Notes: generated from the sequence alone by a model not told the origin. Positions 1-11,982 are shown, counted from the first letter of the stretch. The stretch: DNA of 64,000 nt from Ephemerocybe angulata (GCA_013368325.1 JAACJK010000002.1:1116001-1180000); one strand, 5' to 3'. Numbers and translations are program-made.

Positions 1-139
1 GTCAGCGTCGTACGTTAGGCCGCGATGCGTTGAGGTGCGGTCACGCTATTGCACCCATTGTCAGCGTCGAGACATGTGCTTGAGGGTGCGGCATACCTCA
101 GAGCCGTCCAGAACGTGGTGGCGCCTAGAAACACCCCGA

Positions 140-430
140 GACGATATATCGACGTCCGGCGAGCGAGGTGTCGTGGCCGAAAGATGCTGGACTACAGCGC
201 ACTATCTCAGCCAGAGGACAAAAAACGTGGAGTGGTGCGCACCATAAACCTTGTCACTGTGTAGAAGGGTGCAGTAACGCGCCGAGACGACGTATCGTCG
301 TCCGGCGAGCGAGGACGGTCAGTTGACATGAGAACGTGGTGTGACTGGACTTGGACGTACAATTGACCTTGAGTGAGCCTGGGATGAGCCGAGACGATAG
401 AACGTCGCCCGGCGAGGGTGGGCAATGGGA
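140..430. repeat. Short near-palindromic GC-rich repeats at unit start, copy 1
   Basis: A motif of about 30 bp recurs at roughly 146, 281 and 389. Each instance begins ccgagacga, has a near-palindromic centre such as gacgacgtatcgtcgtc, and ends ccggcgagcgagg or a variant. A further degenerate form occurs near 8351. The same series is present at 8640-8930 and 17130-17420. The instances could fold as small hairpins. I see no coding function, and the open frames here have no recognisable product. Confidence 0.6.
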
Positions 431-1027
431 AGAGGAAGGTGGTGGATGGGGAGAAACAGCCATGGGGAGTTAGGTAACCCTTGCAGCCACGTCGATGGGG
501 TGCGGAATCAAGATGGGATCCGGGAGACTTGGTCATTTTCGGACCACGTATAGCCGCCGGTGTTTGATAGCTAAGTTGTCTTCATGGAATTGTATCGTTC
601 CTTTTGCTTTCTAGTCCAGTGGTTACATATTACGATACTAGAGACTTTAAAACTGTTATATAGGGGTGCTCTTGGGCTGCGCGCAGTAGACTTCATCTGA
701 GGAGCGACTTAGGATAGCAGAGTCTCGGTACGGCAGCTATTCGGGTGAACATCCTTGGCGCCGGCTAAGTATTTGCAATAATCCAGGCTTCGCCTTGCGA
801 TTCATACATTTCTCGTTCGGTTTAGAGAGACATATGCGCTCATTCAGAGAAATGACATAGAACGCAGAACTGGATACCAGCGGCCAATGAACCAAGTCAG
901 AGTCCCGGAGGTATGTGTCGGGTGCTTTGATCACAGATTGACATATGGTGGGACGAGCCGGCAGGCGCTGATGCACCAGCCAAAGCAGACCAAACTGTGA
1001 CTGTTTACTGGTCACGGAATATCAAGG

Positions 1028-1640
1028 TATATAAGCTGGTATGCTTCGGCAAGTCCTCCCATCCCACCACCATGTTCCATGCCGACCTTATGACTCGCCG
1101 CCGTCGAGTGTGAGGACCCACCTATGGTAAGTCAGATATTCCCAAAGGTTCTCTCACTGTCGCTAACTTGGTATTGCAGGTCGCCTCACCACAGTCAACT
1201 ACTTACACGAACCCCTCAAGCTAATTCCAGTATGTCATATCTCTGTCGTCCAGCTATGGTAAGCTACATATTCTTGGGGTTCTTCCATTGTCGCTCACCC
1301 TTGTACCAGGATTATTTACAATTCAACTTTCACAAGGCCATACGACCAGTGCCCACGGCGACGCCTACTATTCCACTCGCCAACGCTATCGGTGCCGTAA
1401 GTCGCACATCGGCAGTCGGTCATACCCCAGCGGGCAGTCTATCCGATTTGACTTCGCCATCGTGCCCACCCACCCTACCTCGACCACATATCGGTGAGTA
1501 AAGACTTGTGTTGCGACAAGTATGCTTACTGATATCTTGCATTCAGAGCAATCCCCGTTGTCCCCCTTTTGTCTCATCCGGGGGTTATGCCTCACGCAGT
1601 TGTACCTGAGAGTATCGTCATAAACATCATGTATTCGTAG
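1028..1640 (+). other. Small intron-rich transcribed-looking unit, copy 1
   Basis: A TATA box (tatataag, 1028-1035) precedes three very good spliceosomal introns: 1127-1179, 1259-1309 and 1494-1546, of 51-53 nt, with GTAAGT, GTAAGC or GTGAGT donors, CTAAC, CTCAC or CTTAC branch sites and CAG acceptors. Introns 1 and 2 resemble each other along their length, which suggests an internal exon-intron duplication. After splicing, one frame stays open to a TAG at 1638-1640. The first ATGs after the TATA box (1072, 1086) run into early stops, so the true start is unclear. I do not recognise the product. The unit overlaps the antisense 3' end of PMI. It may be a short protein gene or a non-coding transcript. 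Confidence 0.4.
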
Positions 1641-1779
1641 TCTACGTAGTGTACAAGGCCTCGGTGGGCGGCGGACCCTTGGTGGGTTCCGTCGCCTGCC
1701 GGGGCACAATGAAGGAGGGCGTGGGTATGCGCACCTATGAAATTTCACGTTTCTCTGCAAGTCGAAAAAGCAGCATAGG

Positions 1780-3110
1780 TCATGCAGGAGCGAGCGACGC
1801 ACCAATGAACACAACCCCACACGCAACCCGCGCTCGTCGTCTCCCGCCAAAGTCCCTTCACCGGCAGTGACAATCGCAAGACTAGGCCCAGCAACAGCCC
1901 TTTGAGCCGCGCTCGTCCCTTTAGGTATATCGAGTCTGAGAACGCTGAACTCCTCGATAGGGGGATCATACAGCAAGCTCTGCGCCCCTTCTTGCTCCTC
2001 CGTCGAGAACGCGTCGGGAGAGACATGGTGCCGCGTTCCCTCCCCCGTTTCGTAGGTCAATCCCAGAACGAGATTCGGCACGTCTCGCAGCTTCGGCGTG
2101 AGCCCCGCTCGGATAACGTTGTCCGAATTCGCCATGCACTCGATCGCCTCCCCGGAGATGTACGCGTGCGGCTCGCCAGCGCCAAGGAAGATCGCCTCGC
2201 CAGGTTTGAGGTGCAGGATGTTGAGGAGATATGGGCACAGGATGCCGATGTCGTGTGGGAATTGGGAGTGGAGGCGGAGGATAAGGGAGTGGAGCTTCTC
2301 GTCGGGTATCTGCTCGCGCTGGTATCGCTGGACGATGGCTTCGACAGCCGAGTGCACTTTCTCGGTGGGTGTCGTCATGACGGCTGCGAAGAGGTTCTTC
2401 AGGGCGACCTTTTCCTTTGGTGTATCTTGTGTTTCGAGCTGATAGAAGTCGTGGAGGATGGTAGCGGGGATGATAGATTCGAGTTCGGGCGTGTCGCGGA
2501 GGTTCCGGGCGATATCGTTCACCGGCCTGAAACCGCACAGGGCTTCGAAATCCGTCAGCGCCAAGGCCATCTCTGGTTTGTGATTCGGGTCTGAGCGAGA
2601 TGTGAGTCCAGTCCCCCGTATACGAAACTCCCTGACACACACCCTTGTAGATCTTTGGCGAAATCGCGTGCAACTGCTTCGCCGTCTCCTTGTCCGGGTG
2701 CGACTGGATGCTCAACGCCTTCGCGATGGACAATACTTTGAACAGAAAAGGTAGGTTTCCGTTCTTCGCATCCTCGAACTTGTCGATGATCTGGGACCCG
2801 ATGAGATCCTGGTGCTCCCGAAGGTGATCAGAGAGGAGATCTCCTGAGTCCTTCACCACCGATGGCGACGATGAGTGCGTCCCCATCCATAGCTGCTCTC
2901 GCACCATTTATCAGCGCTGAGCCTTCCGACAGAGAGCGAGTTCAGACTCACTTCAGCGTAGGGCGCGCCCTCGTCGACGCTGAACCCGGGCAGCTGAGAT
3001 GCTTCAGCAAACTGCGCCACCTTCGCTTCTCTTCCTACTTTCCCCCAGTCATATTGCTGGATTGTGGGGATAACCTTGAATACCCTGGGCGATGCACTTG
3101 GGGCTGCCAT
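1780..3110 (-). CDS. PMI40: Phosphomannose isomerase (type I), copy 1, 3' end disrupted
   Basis: Interconverts mannose-6-phosphate and fructose-6-phosphate in the cytosol, supplying mannose for GDP-mannose, glycosylation and cell-wall mannan. Exons (minus strand) are 3110-2952, 2892-2643 and 2590 onward. Splicing restores the family motif YAELWMGTH. Expected zinc ligands are present: Gln and His in QSHPDK (about residues 116 and 118), Glu in HKPEM (143) and His in EPHAY (278). The active-site stretch SDNVIRAGLTPK follows. The frame stays PMI-like to about residue 395. The C-terminal VVFIGA is then found only after a one-base frame change and stops at 1780, about 25 residues short of typical fungal PMIs. 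The original frame continues to 1386 with sequence unlike PMI. It may be functional with an altered tail, or be a pseudogene. Confidence 0.85.
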
Positions 3111-3490
3111 GGGCTGCAGATGATGGTAGGAGACAGGACGCAGAGCGATCGGCTTTCGCAAAGCGGCTCTCAATTAGGATTCAGCCCCTGTTGTGACGGA
3201 GAGACATACCCGGTCGCTTCGATCAAACGCGGCCTCTTTCGCTCACACCCCCATGTCGCCATCGCCCACGACGTCACCCTCCCTCTGAGTCCCTCCGTCG
3301 GACGCTTTCACGCGCTCTATTCTATTTGTACACTAACACACGCCCTCGACAACCACGACGGCGGCGCACAGACTGCGATGGCACGACGCCTCCATCCTCT
3401 TACACCACCTACGAGCGGCCTGCCCACGGAGCGCACGACGCTATGCCGCCGCTTGACAAACACGAGCACTGCCAAAGCCGCAAGGTCAGT

Positions 3491-5100
3491 GACTGCTGTT
3501 GAAGAACGCGATATACCTACTTACCGTCCTCGCTTAGGCCACCTCTGGACCTTCGTTGGCGGCGCACGACAACGAGCTGGTCGTTCTTTCGAACACGGGC
3601 CAGACGATGGGATATGGGAAGGACGTGGGTAGAGCAGGCATTCGCGCGAGTTGACGGCGCCCGACTTCTGCGGCATGTGAGTAACTCCATCGTCTAGTAT
3701 CCGTCGAAGAACGCCGACCTGTTTCGCAGCTACACACACAGGTGGCGAGCTCCATCAGGGCGACGTGCAGCGCAGAGCAGAGCGCTTTGGGGGCAGATAG
3801 CGCGTCGATGGGGATTGGGAGACGCGAGGGTTGGGCTGGATGGAGACGAGGTGAGTTCAATCATCGGTCTACGCTCACAGAGTACTCACAAGAATCGCCG
3901 TGGCCCAGACTCTCGCACCTGCGCCGCATGCTCGATTCCGTGCCAGTCTACAACACGTCAAAATACGTCCCAATCATGAATACTCGGGACTTACTTCCAC
4001 CCACGGGCATGCGAAGCAAAGGCATGGCGAATACGAGAGTCTAGACGTCCGAGGTGAGTTGGGCATTTGCCAACACTTCAAACATTCACTCACCGTGTCA
4101 GACTAGCTGTCCACGACGCACAACGACGAGCAGGCCATCTAACCGTCGTAGCGATCTTAAAACCGACGCCGGGCAGCGCGAGCAGAGCGCTTTGAAAGCG
4201 TACGGAGGGCTGACGGGGCCCGGGGACACGAGGGCTGAGTCGGACGTGAGTATAGCTCATCGGATAGCCGTGGAAGACGACTAACCTTGCGCACAGTGCC
4301 CGTCACACCCAGATAGACTGTGTAGGGACCTTCTGACAACATGCGCCGGTGCGCGGCGCACTTTGGAGGGGGGTGGTGCATTCGCGCGGATTGATGAGGG
4401 CCGGGGGAGACGAGACCTGAGATTGTATGTGAGTATCTTCATCGCCTATCTGCCGACGAACACTGACCTGTTCCTTTGGTCCGTTTCACCCCAGCCACAC
4501 ACGCGTCGTCCACGCCAGCTTCATAACGACGACATTCAAAGACGAGACGTGTGCAGAGGATTCGCCAGAGTTGATGGGGACCCAGGGACGAGAGAGTCGA
4601 GTTTGATGCATCGAAACAAGGTGAGTACTGTAGAGTCATCGGTCGACACGCAAAGAACACTCACGATCCTTTGTCCGTCACGATCCAGCTACATACTCCG
4701 CCATATTACCCGCGTCTTGGGTTCCTCGCAGGTCTACGACATCCCGAACGAGGTCAGAACTACGTCCGTGTTGTGAATAGTCACGGCTTACCTTCGATTC
4801 CAGAGGTATAGAAGCGAAACGGGGTCATGGCAAAGGTCTAGACGTCCGAGGTGAGTTGTACATTCGCCGAAATATCAAGCGTGCACTCACCGTATTAGCC
4901 TAGCTATCTAGGAGGTCCGTCTTCCTCATATGTATGCCATTTTGTCAGTCCTGGTCACGGACTTTAATCGAACGTTTACTTACCTGCGTCACTCCAGTAA
5001 AGTCGACTACTCCAATACATATGGTCCATGTCTATATGAATGTGAAAGCGAGCATTAGTGAGGTCATGCAGGTGAGAAGTGGCGACGTACCGAGTAGCCT
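3491..5100 (+). repeat. Array of about 190 bp intron-like modules, copy 1
   Basis: Intron-like segments starting GTGAGT occur at about 3671, 3850, 4053, 4246, 4428, 4621 and 4850, spaced 179-229 bp. A weaker relative starts GTCAGT near 3491. Each has an internal CTNAC branch-like motif and ends in CAG or TAG after about 48-70 nt. Modules four apart resemble each other most (3671 with 4428, 3850 with 4621, 4053 with 4850), giving a higher-order period of about 760-800 bp. Parts of the intervening exon-like blocks also align, for instance a shared gtctagacgtccgaggtgag just before 4053 and 4850. No long frame runs through the blocks. Many modules also contain ACTCAC, so GTGAGT occurs on both strands. 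Confidence 0.6.
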
Positions 5101-8100
5101 AGGTCTTTGTATGACACACGGCGAAGGAGAGTACCTGGCACAGAGAAAGTCAGTCGACGGGGTCCAGAAATTCACAGCAGCGTGCACTCACCGGCGACGA
5201 CGAGCACACAGACACGAGCAGTTTCTAGCAAGCCAGTCAGAAACAAACAGAACTGCCAACGAGAACGTGCACTCACTGCCCACAGGAGCACGACGGCGAC
5301 GAACTAGATCCACATAGCCGGTCAGTAAAGCGCAGACTGTTATTGAGGAACGCTCACCGTGCACGTCGTCAACGCCCAAGGCCACAGTCGAAAGCGAGGA
5401 AAGGGGGAAAGGATGGGACACGTCCAACAGCGGACGTGGTGGCTATTAAACAAAGGGAGTGTGTGAGTCTCGGGGAATGGGTATCAAACGAACGTGACTG
5501 ACCATCACGTACGGGTACCGACTTGCATAGGGGCAGACGGCGGCGAGCGCGTCGAAGGCGACGAGCTCAAAGAGGCGACGACGAGCAGAGTAAAGAGGTA
5601 GAGCGAAGAGGTGCAGCAAGCAACGATGACGAAAAATAGCGAAGAAGATGGAAAGAATGTGTGGAATGGGAGAAATGGGAGGAAAGGAGGGGAGGGGAAT
5701 GAAAGACAAACATCCATTCCCCCCAGCTAATATACCCAGCTCCGGCCCCCACCCTCCGAAATCGCATCCCAGATCTCTTGCAGGGTAAGCGATCCAGAGA
5801 TACCGTCTCGCGCCAAGCCGACCCCAAAATACACGAACCGGCGCAATCGCTCTCTCTCGCCTGCGCGGCTCTCCTCCGCCTGCACGGTTCACCGTTTGCA
5901 CTCGAGATGGAGTCGCGACAGAGAGCATAGCGGGTGACGTTTACGTGTGATGGGGCTGTGTGGGAGCGGGGCTAGACAATTGGGGACTTGGGAATGGGGC
6001 CCGGAAACGAGTGTTTTGAGATGAATGGGACGAGGAGGAGGGTGGGGAGATCGTCGGGTGTGCATGGATCTGGGCTTCCAAGCTGACCTCTGGGCATGCG
6101 AGGGACCTGGGTACACTAAGGGAGTACTCATTACACTTTGAATACGCTTGTAGTGTCGAGTTTACAGTCTATTTTATGTATGTACACCTGCGATCTGTTC
6201 AGCGGCCTGGGCGAGCTGAGGCATTGCCAGACTCCAAGATCCCAAGACGCGACTACAATTACATTTCAGACCACTGCCAGCATACCCGAGATACGTATAC
6301 ATGCGCCCAGAATGCCCCATTTTGATCAAACTGCACAGAAACACTCAAACCGAGATTCAGAGATTCACGGCGTGAACTTGGACACAACGCCGGAGGTTTC
6401 GCAACTTCCGTGCAACAAATTGCTTGGAAACGATTCATTTCATCAATTTCGTAAGTGTGTGATACACATGCCACGGGTCCAGTAAAAGGAAGCGAATGGT
6501 ATGAACGCGAATACGAGTTGTACGGTACATCGAGGAGCGGTTGCGTGATGTACGCGTTGCGACTCATACCCGCAGGCCCACTCGACCTGGGGTACACTCC
6601 TATACTAAACCTGGCTAGTTCACGCGTATATAAGCGTGTGTGAGTGTCCACAAGTCCGTGTACGTGCGATTGTGATGCTCGTGCAGGAACCGGCCTAACA
6701 CTGTATGTTGGCGTAGATCTGAATTTCATGAGCGAGATCGCGATGCCATGCAACGATAAGGGTACTCTGAAGTCCGCATCATTAATTATACAATAGATAG
6801 TAGATACTATGATACGACGCAGATACATGTGTATCTCAAACCATGGTTGTTTGAGTGGGAATGTCCGGACACAGCACGGCCGTACCTCGAATGGTTTGGG
6901 CTCCCATTTCGGATTTACAATGGTCTACCGTCTGAGACTCACATAGATACCTTTGAAACTGTACTGGGAGCGTTTTTTAGCTTTTAAATGTACGAAGAAA
7001 GCTGAAGCTGAGGCACGCTTTTGGGCGCTTGTCGATTAAGCGCCCGTCGTGAATTTCGGAATCGCGTTCTGGACCGGCTACAGGTGGTTTCCGTCGTGCT
7101 ACCAAGTACAAATTGACTTCAATCATAGTAGCTGACTACATGATAGATAGCTCCCTGAGCTGTATATAGTTGGAAGTTACAAAAGTGGACTTCCACCTGA
7201 GTGTGGAGGCTCGACTTCAGAATCTCGTGCCAAATTCGCAATTGGTGCTATCTATTATCATTCGGGGTAGCACAGAGCTTAATTACGCACAATATCATGA
7301 CTTTTGCAATCGAAGCAGAGTGTTATGGCACGGGAGGGAGATACGAAAAGATATATGAATCCCAAACGGGAAGGATGAAAGCGACGCAGGCACACCGTGG
7401 ATACGCGCGTACTCCCATGTTCCGTACGTGACGTACGCAGCTCCGGTGACACCACCAGGCACACGAGCACTGGCTTAACGTATTACTACGTAGTTCTAGC
7501 TGGGAACCGGGTCATTACGCGGTCACAGCGGCATGGACGCCAATTTACAGATCCCGCTCAGTGCATTCCACGCGGCCCAGACTTGTTTCGGCCTCTCGTA
7601 ACGCGCCAACTATTACTCAAAAAACTCACGAATGCCGATTCCACGGCGCCAAGGCTAAAATAAAATGTCAAAACAACAAAACCGTTGCCCGAACCCGCCG
7701 TGTTTCTGACCATCACGCTCTCGATTCGGACCCGTTAGGCGTTAGGCATTGGCGGTCGTTGTCTCCTGTCAGCGCGGTGTGAGTAACACAAATGAATATG
7801 AGGCTCAAATTTACGTACATTGAAAGTGAGGTCATAAGAGGTTCCTAGGGGTGGATTGAGCGAGTGAAAGTTGGCGAGGTAGAGACAGGTACGTACCATA
7901 TGGAAGCGCTGTCTGGACGGCACAAAAGGGAAAATGAGCAAAAGGACATGAGATAATGCGGAATCGACGCACCGTTTCGTGCCCATTTCCTTGCCGAGGT
8001 TGGAGGGTGGCGTGAATCGTTCAGTCTGAAATGAGTTGAGTGCCGAATGATACCGAGTGACATGTTTTGGCGGACCCGAAGATCTGCGCGAGCGCGAGAG

Positions 8101-8498
8101 AAAACATAAGCTTGACATAAGCCTGCCGGGCGGAAATCCGGAAAAGGAAGACTGACATACCCGCTTTTGGAATATTGCTGGCAATGGCCCGAGGCAACGT
8201 ATCGAATTCCGGGGGAGCAGGGATGAGCGTCCGACGGAGTGGGTAAAGTATGAGGACACACCGTAGGTATATTCCCTGCAAGGGCGCTGAATCTGCGAAA
8301 AACGTATCAGAAAGCCTAAACGTGGAATGCCTTGGTGAAACGCACCGATTTTCGCCCCGAGACGACAGAACGGCTTCCCGCGACGATGAGCTGGCATCTT
8401 GAGGTGGGCGGAAATGTCTTGAGCAGGCGCTGAGGCAATGTGTCGACCTCCGGCGAGCGAAGTGATGTTGCCATGCGGGGCGGGCCATTGTACCCATC
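5080..8498. other. Rest of array unit, copy 1: no recognisable gene
   Basis: About 3.4 kb without a gene I can name. It contains minus-strand open frames at 5446-5928 (160 codons), 6259-6828 (189 codons) and 7735-8397 (220 codons), each with possible GT-AG introns but no recognised domain. The 7735-8397 region contains plausible introns and a hydrophobic stretch on the minus strand, so a degraded or fast-evolving gene is possible. A 69-codon plus-strand frame at the position equivalent to copy 2 15320-15529 is broken here by an extra T in a T-run near 6970. The same region in copy 2 is 13566-16988. Confidence 0.45.
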
Positions 8499-9523
8499 GT
8501 CAGCGTCGTACGTTAGGCCGCGATGCGTTGAGGTGCGGTCACGCTATTGCACCCATTGTCAGCGTCGAGACATGTGCTTGAGGGTGCGGCATACCTCAGA
8601 GCCGTCCAGAACGTGGTGGCGCCTAGAAACACCCCGAGACGATATATCGACGTCCGGCGAGCGAGGTGTCGTGGCCGAAAGATGCTGGACTACAGCGCAC
8701 TATCTCAGCCAGAGGACAAAAAACGTGGAGTGGTGCGCACCATAAACCTTGTCACTGTGTAGAAGGGTGCAGTAACGCGCCGAGACGACGTATCGTCGTC
8801 CGGCGAGCGAGGACGGTCAGTTGACATGAGAACGTGGTGTGACTGGACTTGGACGTACAATTGACCTTGAGTGAGCCTGGGATGAGCCGAGACGATAGAA
8901 CGTCGCCCGGCGAGGGTGGGCAATGGGAAGAGGAAGGTGGTGGATGGGGAGAAACAGCCATGGGGAGTTAGGTAACCCTTGCAGCCACGTCGATGGGGTG
9001 CGGAATCAAGATGGATCCGGGAGACTGGTCATTTTCGGACCACGTATAGCCGCCGGTGTTTGATAGCTAAGTTGTCTTCATGGAATTGTATCGTTCCTTT
9101 TGCTTTCTAGTCCAGTGGTTACATATTACGATACTAGAGACTTTAAAACTGTTATATAGGGGTGCTCTTGGGCTGCGCGCAGTAGACTTCATCTGAGGAG
9201 CGACTTAGGATAGCAGAGTCTCGGTACGGCAGCTATTCGGGTGAACATCCTTGGCGCCGGCTAAGTATTTGCAATAATCCAGGCTTCGCCTTGCGATTCA
9301 TACATTTCTCGTTCGGTTTAGAGAGACATATGCGCTCATTCAGAGAAATGACATAGAACGCAGAACTGGATACCAGCGGCCAATGAACCAAGTCAGAGTC
9401 CCGGAGGTATGTGTCGGGTGCTTTGATCACAGATTGACATATGGTGGGACGAGCCGGCAGGCGCTGATGCACCAGCCAAAGCAGACCAAACTGTGACTGT
9501 TTACTGGTCACGGAATATCAAGG

Positions 9524-10135
9524 TATATAAGCTGGTATGCTTCGGCAAGTCCTCCCATCCCACCACCATGTTCCATGCCGACCTTATGACTCGCCGCCGT
9601 CGAGTGTGAGGACCCACCTATGGTAAGTCAGATATTCCCAAAGGTTCTCTCACTGTCGCTAACTTGGTATTGCAGGTCGCCTCACCACAGTCAACTACTT
9701 ACACGAACCCCTCAAGCTAATTCCAGTATGTCATATCTCTGTCGTCCAGCTATGGTAAGCTACATATTCTTGGGGTTCTTCCATTGTCGCTCACCCTTGT
9801 ACCAGGATTATTTACAATTCAACTTTCACAAGGCCATACGACCAGTGCCCACGGCGACGCCTACTATTCCACTCGCCAACGCTATCGGTGCCGTAAGTCG
9901 CACATCGGCAGTCGGTCATACCCCAGCGGGCAGTCTATCCGATTTGACTTCGCCATCGTGCCCACCCACCCTACCTCGACCACATATCGGTGAGTAAAGA
10001 CTTGTGTTGCGACAAGTATGCTTACTGATATCTTGCATTCAGAGCAATCCCCGTTGTCCCCCTTTTGTCTCATCCGGGGTTATGCCTCACGCAGTTGTAC
10101 CTGAGAGTATCGTCATAAACATCATGTATTCGTAG
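9524..10135 (+). other. Small intron-rich transcribed-looking unit, copy 2
   Basis: Second copy of the unit described at 1028-1640, with the same TATA box (from 9524) and the same three intron-like segments. One base is missing near 10077, in a G-run of the last exon-like block, so the final open stretch is frameshifted relative to copies 1 and 3. Confidence 0.38.
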
Positions 10136-10273
10136 TCTACGTAGTGTACAAGGCCTCGGTGGCGGCGGACCCTTGGTGGGTTCCGTCGCCTGCCGGGGCA
10201 CAATGAAGGAGGGCGTGGGTATGCGCACCTATGAAATTTCACGTTTCTCTGCAAGTCGAAAAAGCAGCATAGG

Positions 10274-11602
10274 TCATGCAGGAGCGAGCGACGCACCAAT
10301 GAACACAACCCCACACGCAACCCGCGCTCGTCGTCTCCCGCCAAAGTCCCTTCACCGGCAGTGACAATCGCAAGACTAGGCCCAGCAACAGCCCTTTGAG
10401 CCGCGCTCGTCCCTTTAGGTATATCGAGTCTGAGAACGCTGAACTCCTCGATAGGGGGATCATACAGCAAGCTCTGCGCCCCTTCTTGCTCCTCCGTCGA
10501 GAACGCGTCGGGAGAGACATGGTGCCGCGTTCCCTCCCCCGTTTCGTAGGTCAATCCCAGAACGAGATTCGGCACGTCTCGCAGCTTCGGCGTGAGCCCC
10601 GCTCGGATAACGTTGTCCGAATTCGCCATGCACTCGATCGCCTCCCCGGAGATGTACGCGTGCGGCTCGCCAGCGCCAAGGAAGATCGCCTCGCCAGGTT
10701 TGAGGTGCAGGATGTTGAGGAGATATGGGCACAGGATGCCGATGTCGTGTGGGAATGGGAGTGGAGGCGGAGGATAAGGGAGTGGAGCTTCTCGTCGGTA
10801 TCTGCTCGCGCTGGTATCGCTGGACGATGGCTTCGACAGCCGAGTGCACTTTCTCGGTGGGTGTCGTCATGACGGCTGCGAAGAGGTTCTTCAGGGCGAC
10901 CTTTTCCTTTGGTGTATCTTGTGTTTCGAGCTGATAGAAGTCGTGGAGGATGGTAGCGGGGATGATAGATTCGAGTTCGGGCGTGTCGCGGAGGTTCCGG
11001 GCGATATCGTTCACCGGCCTGAAACCGCACAGGGCTTCGAAATCCGTCAGCGCCAAGGCCATCTCTGGTTTGTGATTCGGGTCTGAGCGAGATGTGAGTC
11101 CAGTCCCCCGTATACGAAACTCCCTGACACACACCCTTGTAGATCTTTGGCGAAATCGCGTGCAACTGCTTCGCCGTCTCCTTGTCCGGGTGCGACTGGA
11201 TGCTCAACGCCTTCGCGATGGACAATACTTTGAACAGAAAAGGTAGGTTTCCGTTCTTCGCATCCTCGAACTTGTCGATGATCTGGGACCCGATGAGATC
11301 CTGGTGCTCCCGAAGGTGATCAGAGAGGAGATCTCCTGAGTCCTTCACCACCGATGGCGACGATGAGTGCGTCCCCATCCATAGCTGCTCTCGCACCATT
11401 TATCAGCGCTGAGCCTTCCGACAGAGAGCGAGTTCAGACTCACTTCAGCGTAGGGCGCGCCCTCGTCGACGCTGAACCCGGGCAGCTGAGATGCTTCAGC
11501 AAACTGCGCCACCTTCGCTTCTCTTCCTACTTTCCCCCAGTCATATTGCTGGATTGTGGGGATAACCTTGAATACCCTGGGCGATGCACTTGGGGCTGCC
11601 AT
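10274..11602 (-). pseudogene. Phosphomannose isomerase copy 2, frameshifted
   Basis: Exons 11602-11444 and 11384-11135 are intact and match copy 1. Exon 3 starts at 11082 and has two extra single-base deletions near 10756 and 10797 relative to copies 1 and 3. They shift the frame just after the helical region ending QREQIP, and the PMI frame is recovered only from about 10629, at MANSDNVIRAG. The shared 3' defect follows. As written, the gene would give a truncated protein lacking the zinc-binding His and the substrate-binding loop. Because both lesions are homopolymer-type losses in a near-identical repeat, they may be assembly errors, in which case copy 2 equals copy 1. Confidence 0.8.
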
Positions 11603-11982
11603 GGGCTGCAGATGATGGTAGGAGACAGGACGCAGAGCGATCGGCTTTCGCAAAGCGGCTCTCAATTAGGATTCAGCCCCTGTTGTGACGGAGAGACATA
11701 CCCGGTCGCTTCGATCAAACGCGGCCTCTTTCGCTCACACCCCCATGTCGCCATCGCCCACGACGTCACCCTCCCTCTGAGTCCCTCCGTCGGACGCTTT
11801 CACGCGCTCTATTCTATTTGTACACTAACACACGCCCTCGACAACCACGACGGCGGCGCACAGACTGCGATGGCACGACGCCTCCATCCTCTTACACCAC
11901 CTACGAGCGGCCTGCCCACGGAGCGCACGACGCTATGCCGCCGCTTGACAAACACGAGCACTGCCAAAGCCGCAAGGTCAGT

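Larger units (their letters stand above)
1..8498. repeat. Tandem array unit, copy 1 (8498 bp)
   Basis: The sequence starting at position 1 recurs at 8499 and 16989, giving a direct tandem array with periods of 8498 and 8490 bp. The unit holds, left to right, short near-palindromic GC-rich repeats, a small plus-strand intron-containing unit, a minus-strand PMI gene, a series of about 190 bp intron-like modules and about 3.5 kb without a recognised gene. Where the unit starts is arbitrary, because the window opens inside the array and more copies may lie to the left. Copy 1 matches copy 3 through the whole region they share up to the middle of PMI exon 2. Confidence 0.97.

Noticed and set aside
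1041..1126. ATG at 1041 as start of the small plus-strand unit
   Set aside because: It is only about 13 bp from the TATA box, so it would lie upstream of any normal transcription start.
1386..1760. C-terminal extension of the 418-codon PMI frame
   Set aside because: The residues are unlike any PMI, are Arg/Pro/Cys-rich and lie antisense to introns of the plus-strand unit. They were treated as read-through after a frameshift.
1902..2594. 230-codon plus-strand frame over PMI (also at 18890-19582)
   Set aside because: It is antisense to the conserved PMI exon and has no recognisable motif. GC-rich codons on the sense strand leave few stops on the other.
3491..5100. CRISPR-like or simple satellite array
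   Set aside because: The modules are too long, degenerate and spliced-looking for CRISPR, and this is a eukaryotic genome. They also differ too much from one another to be a simple satellite.
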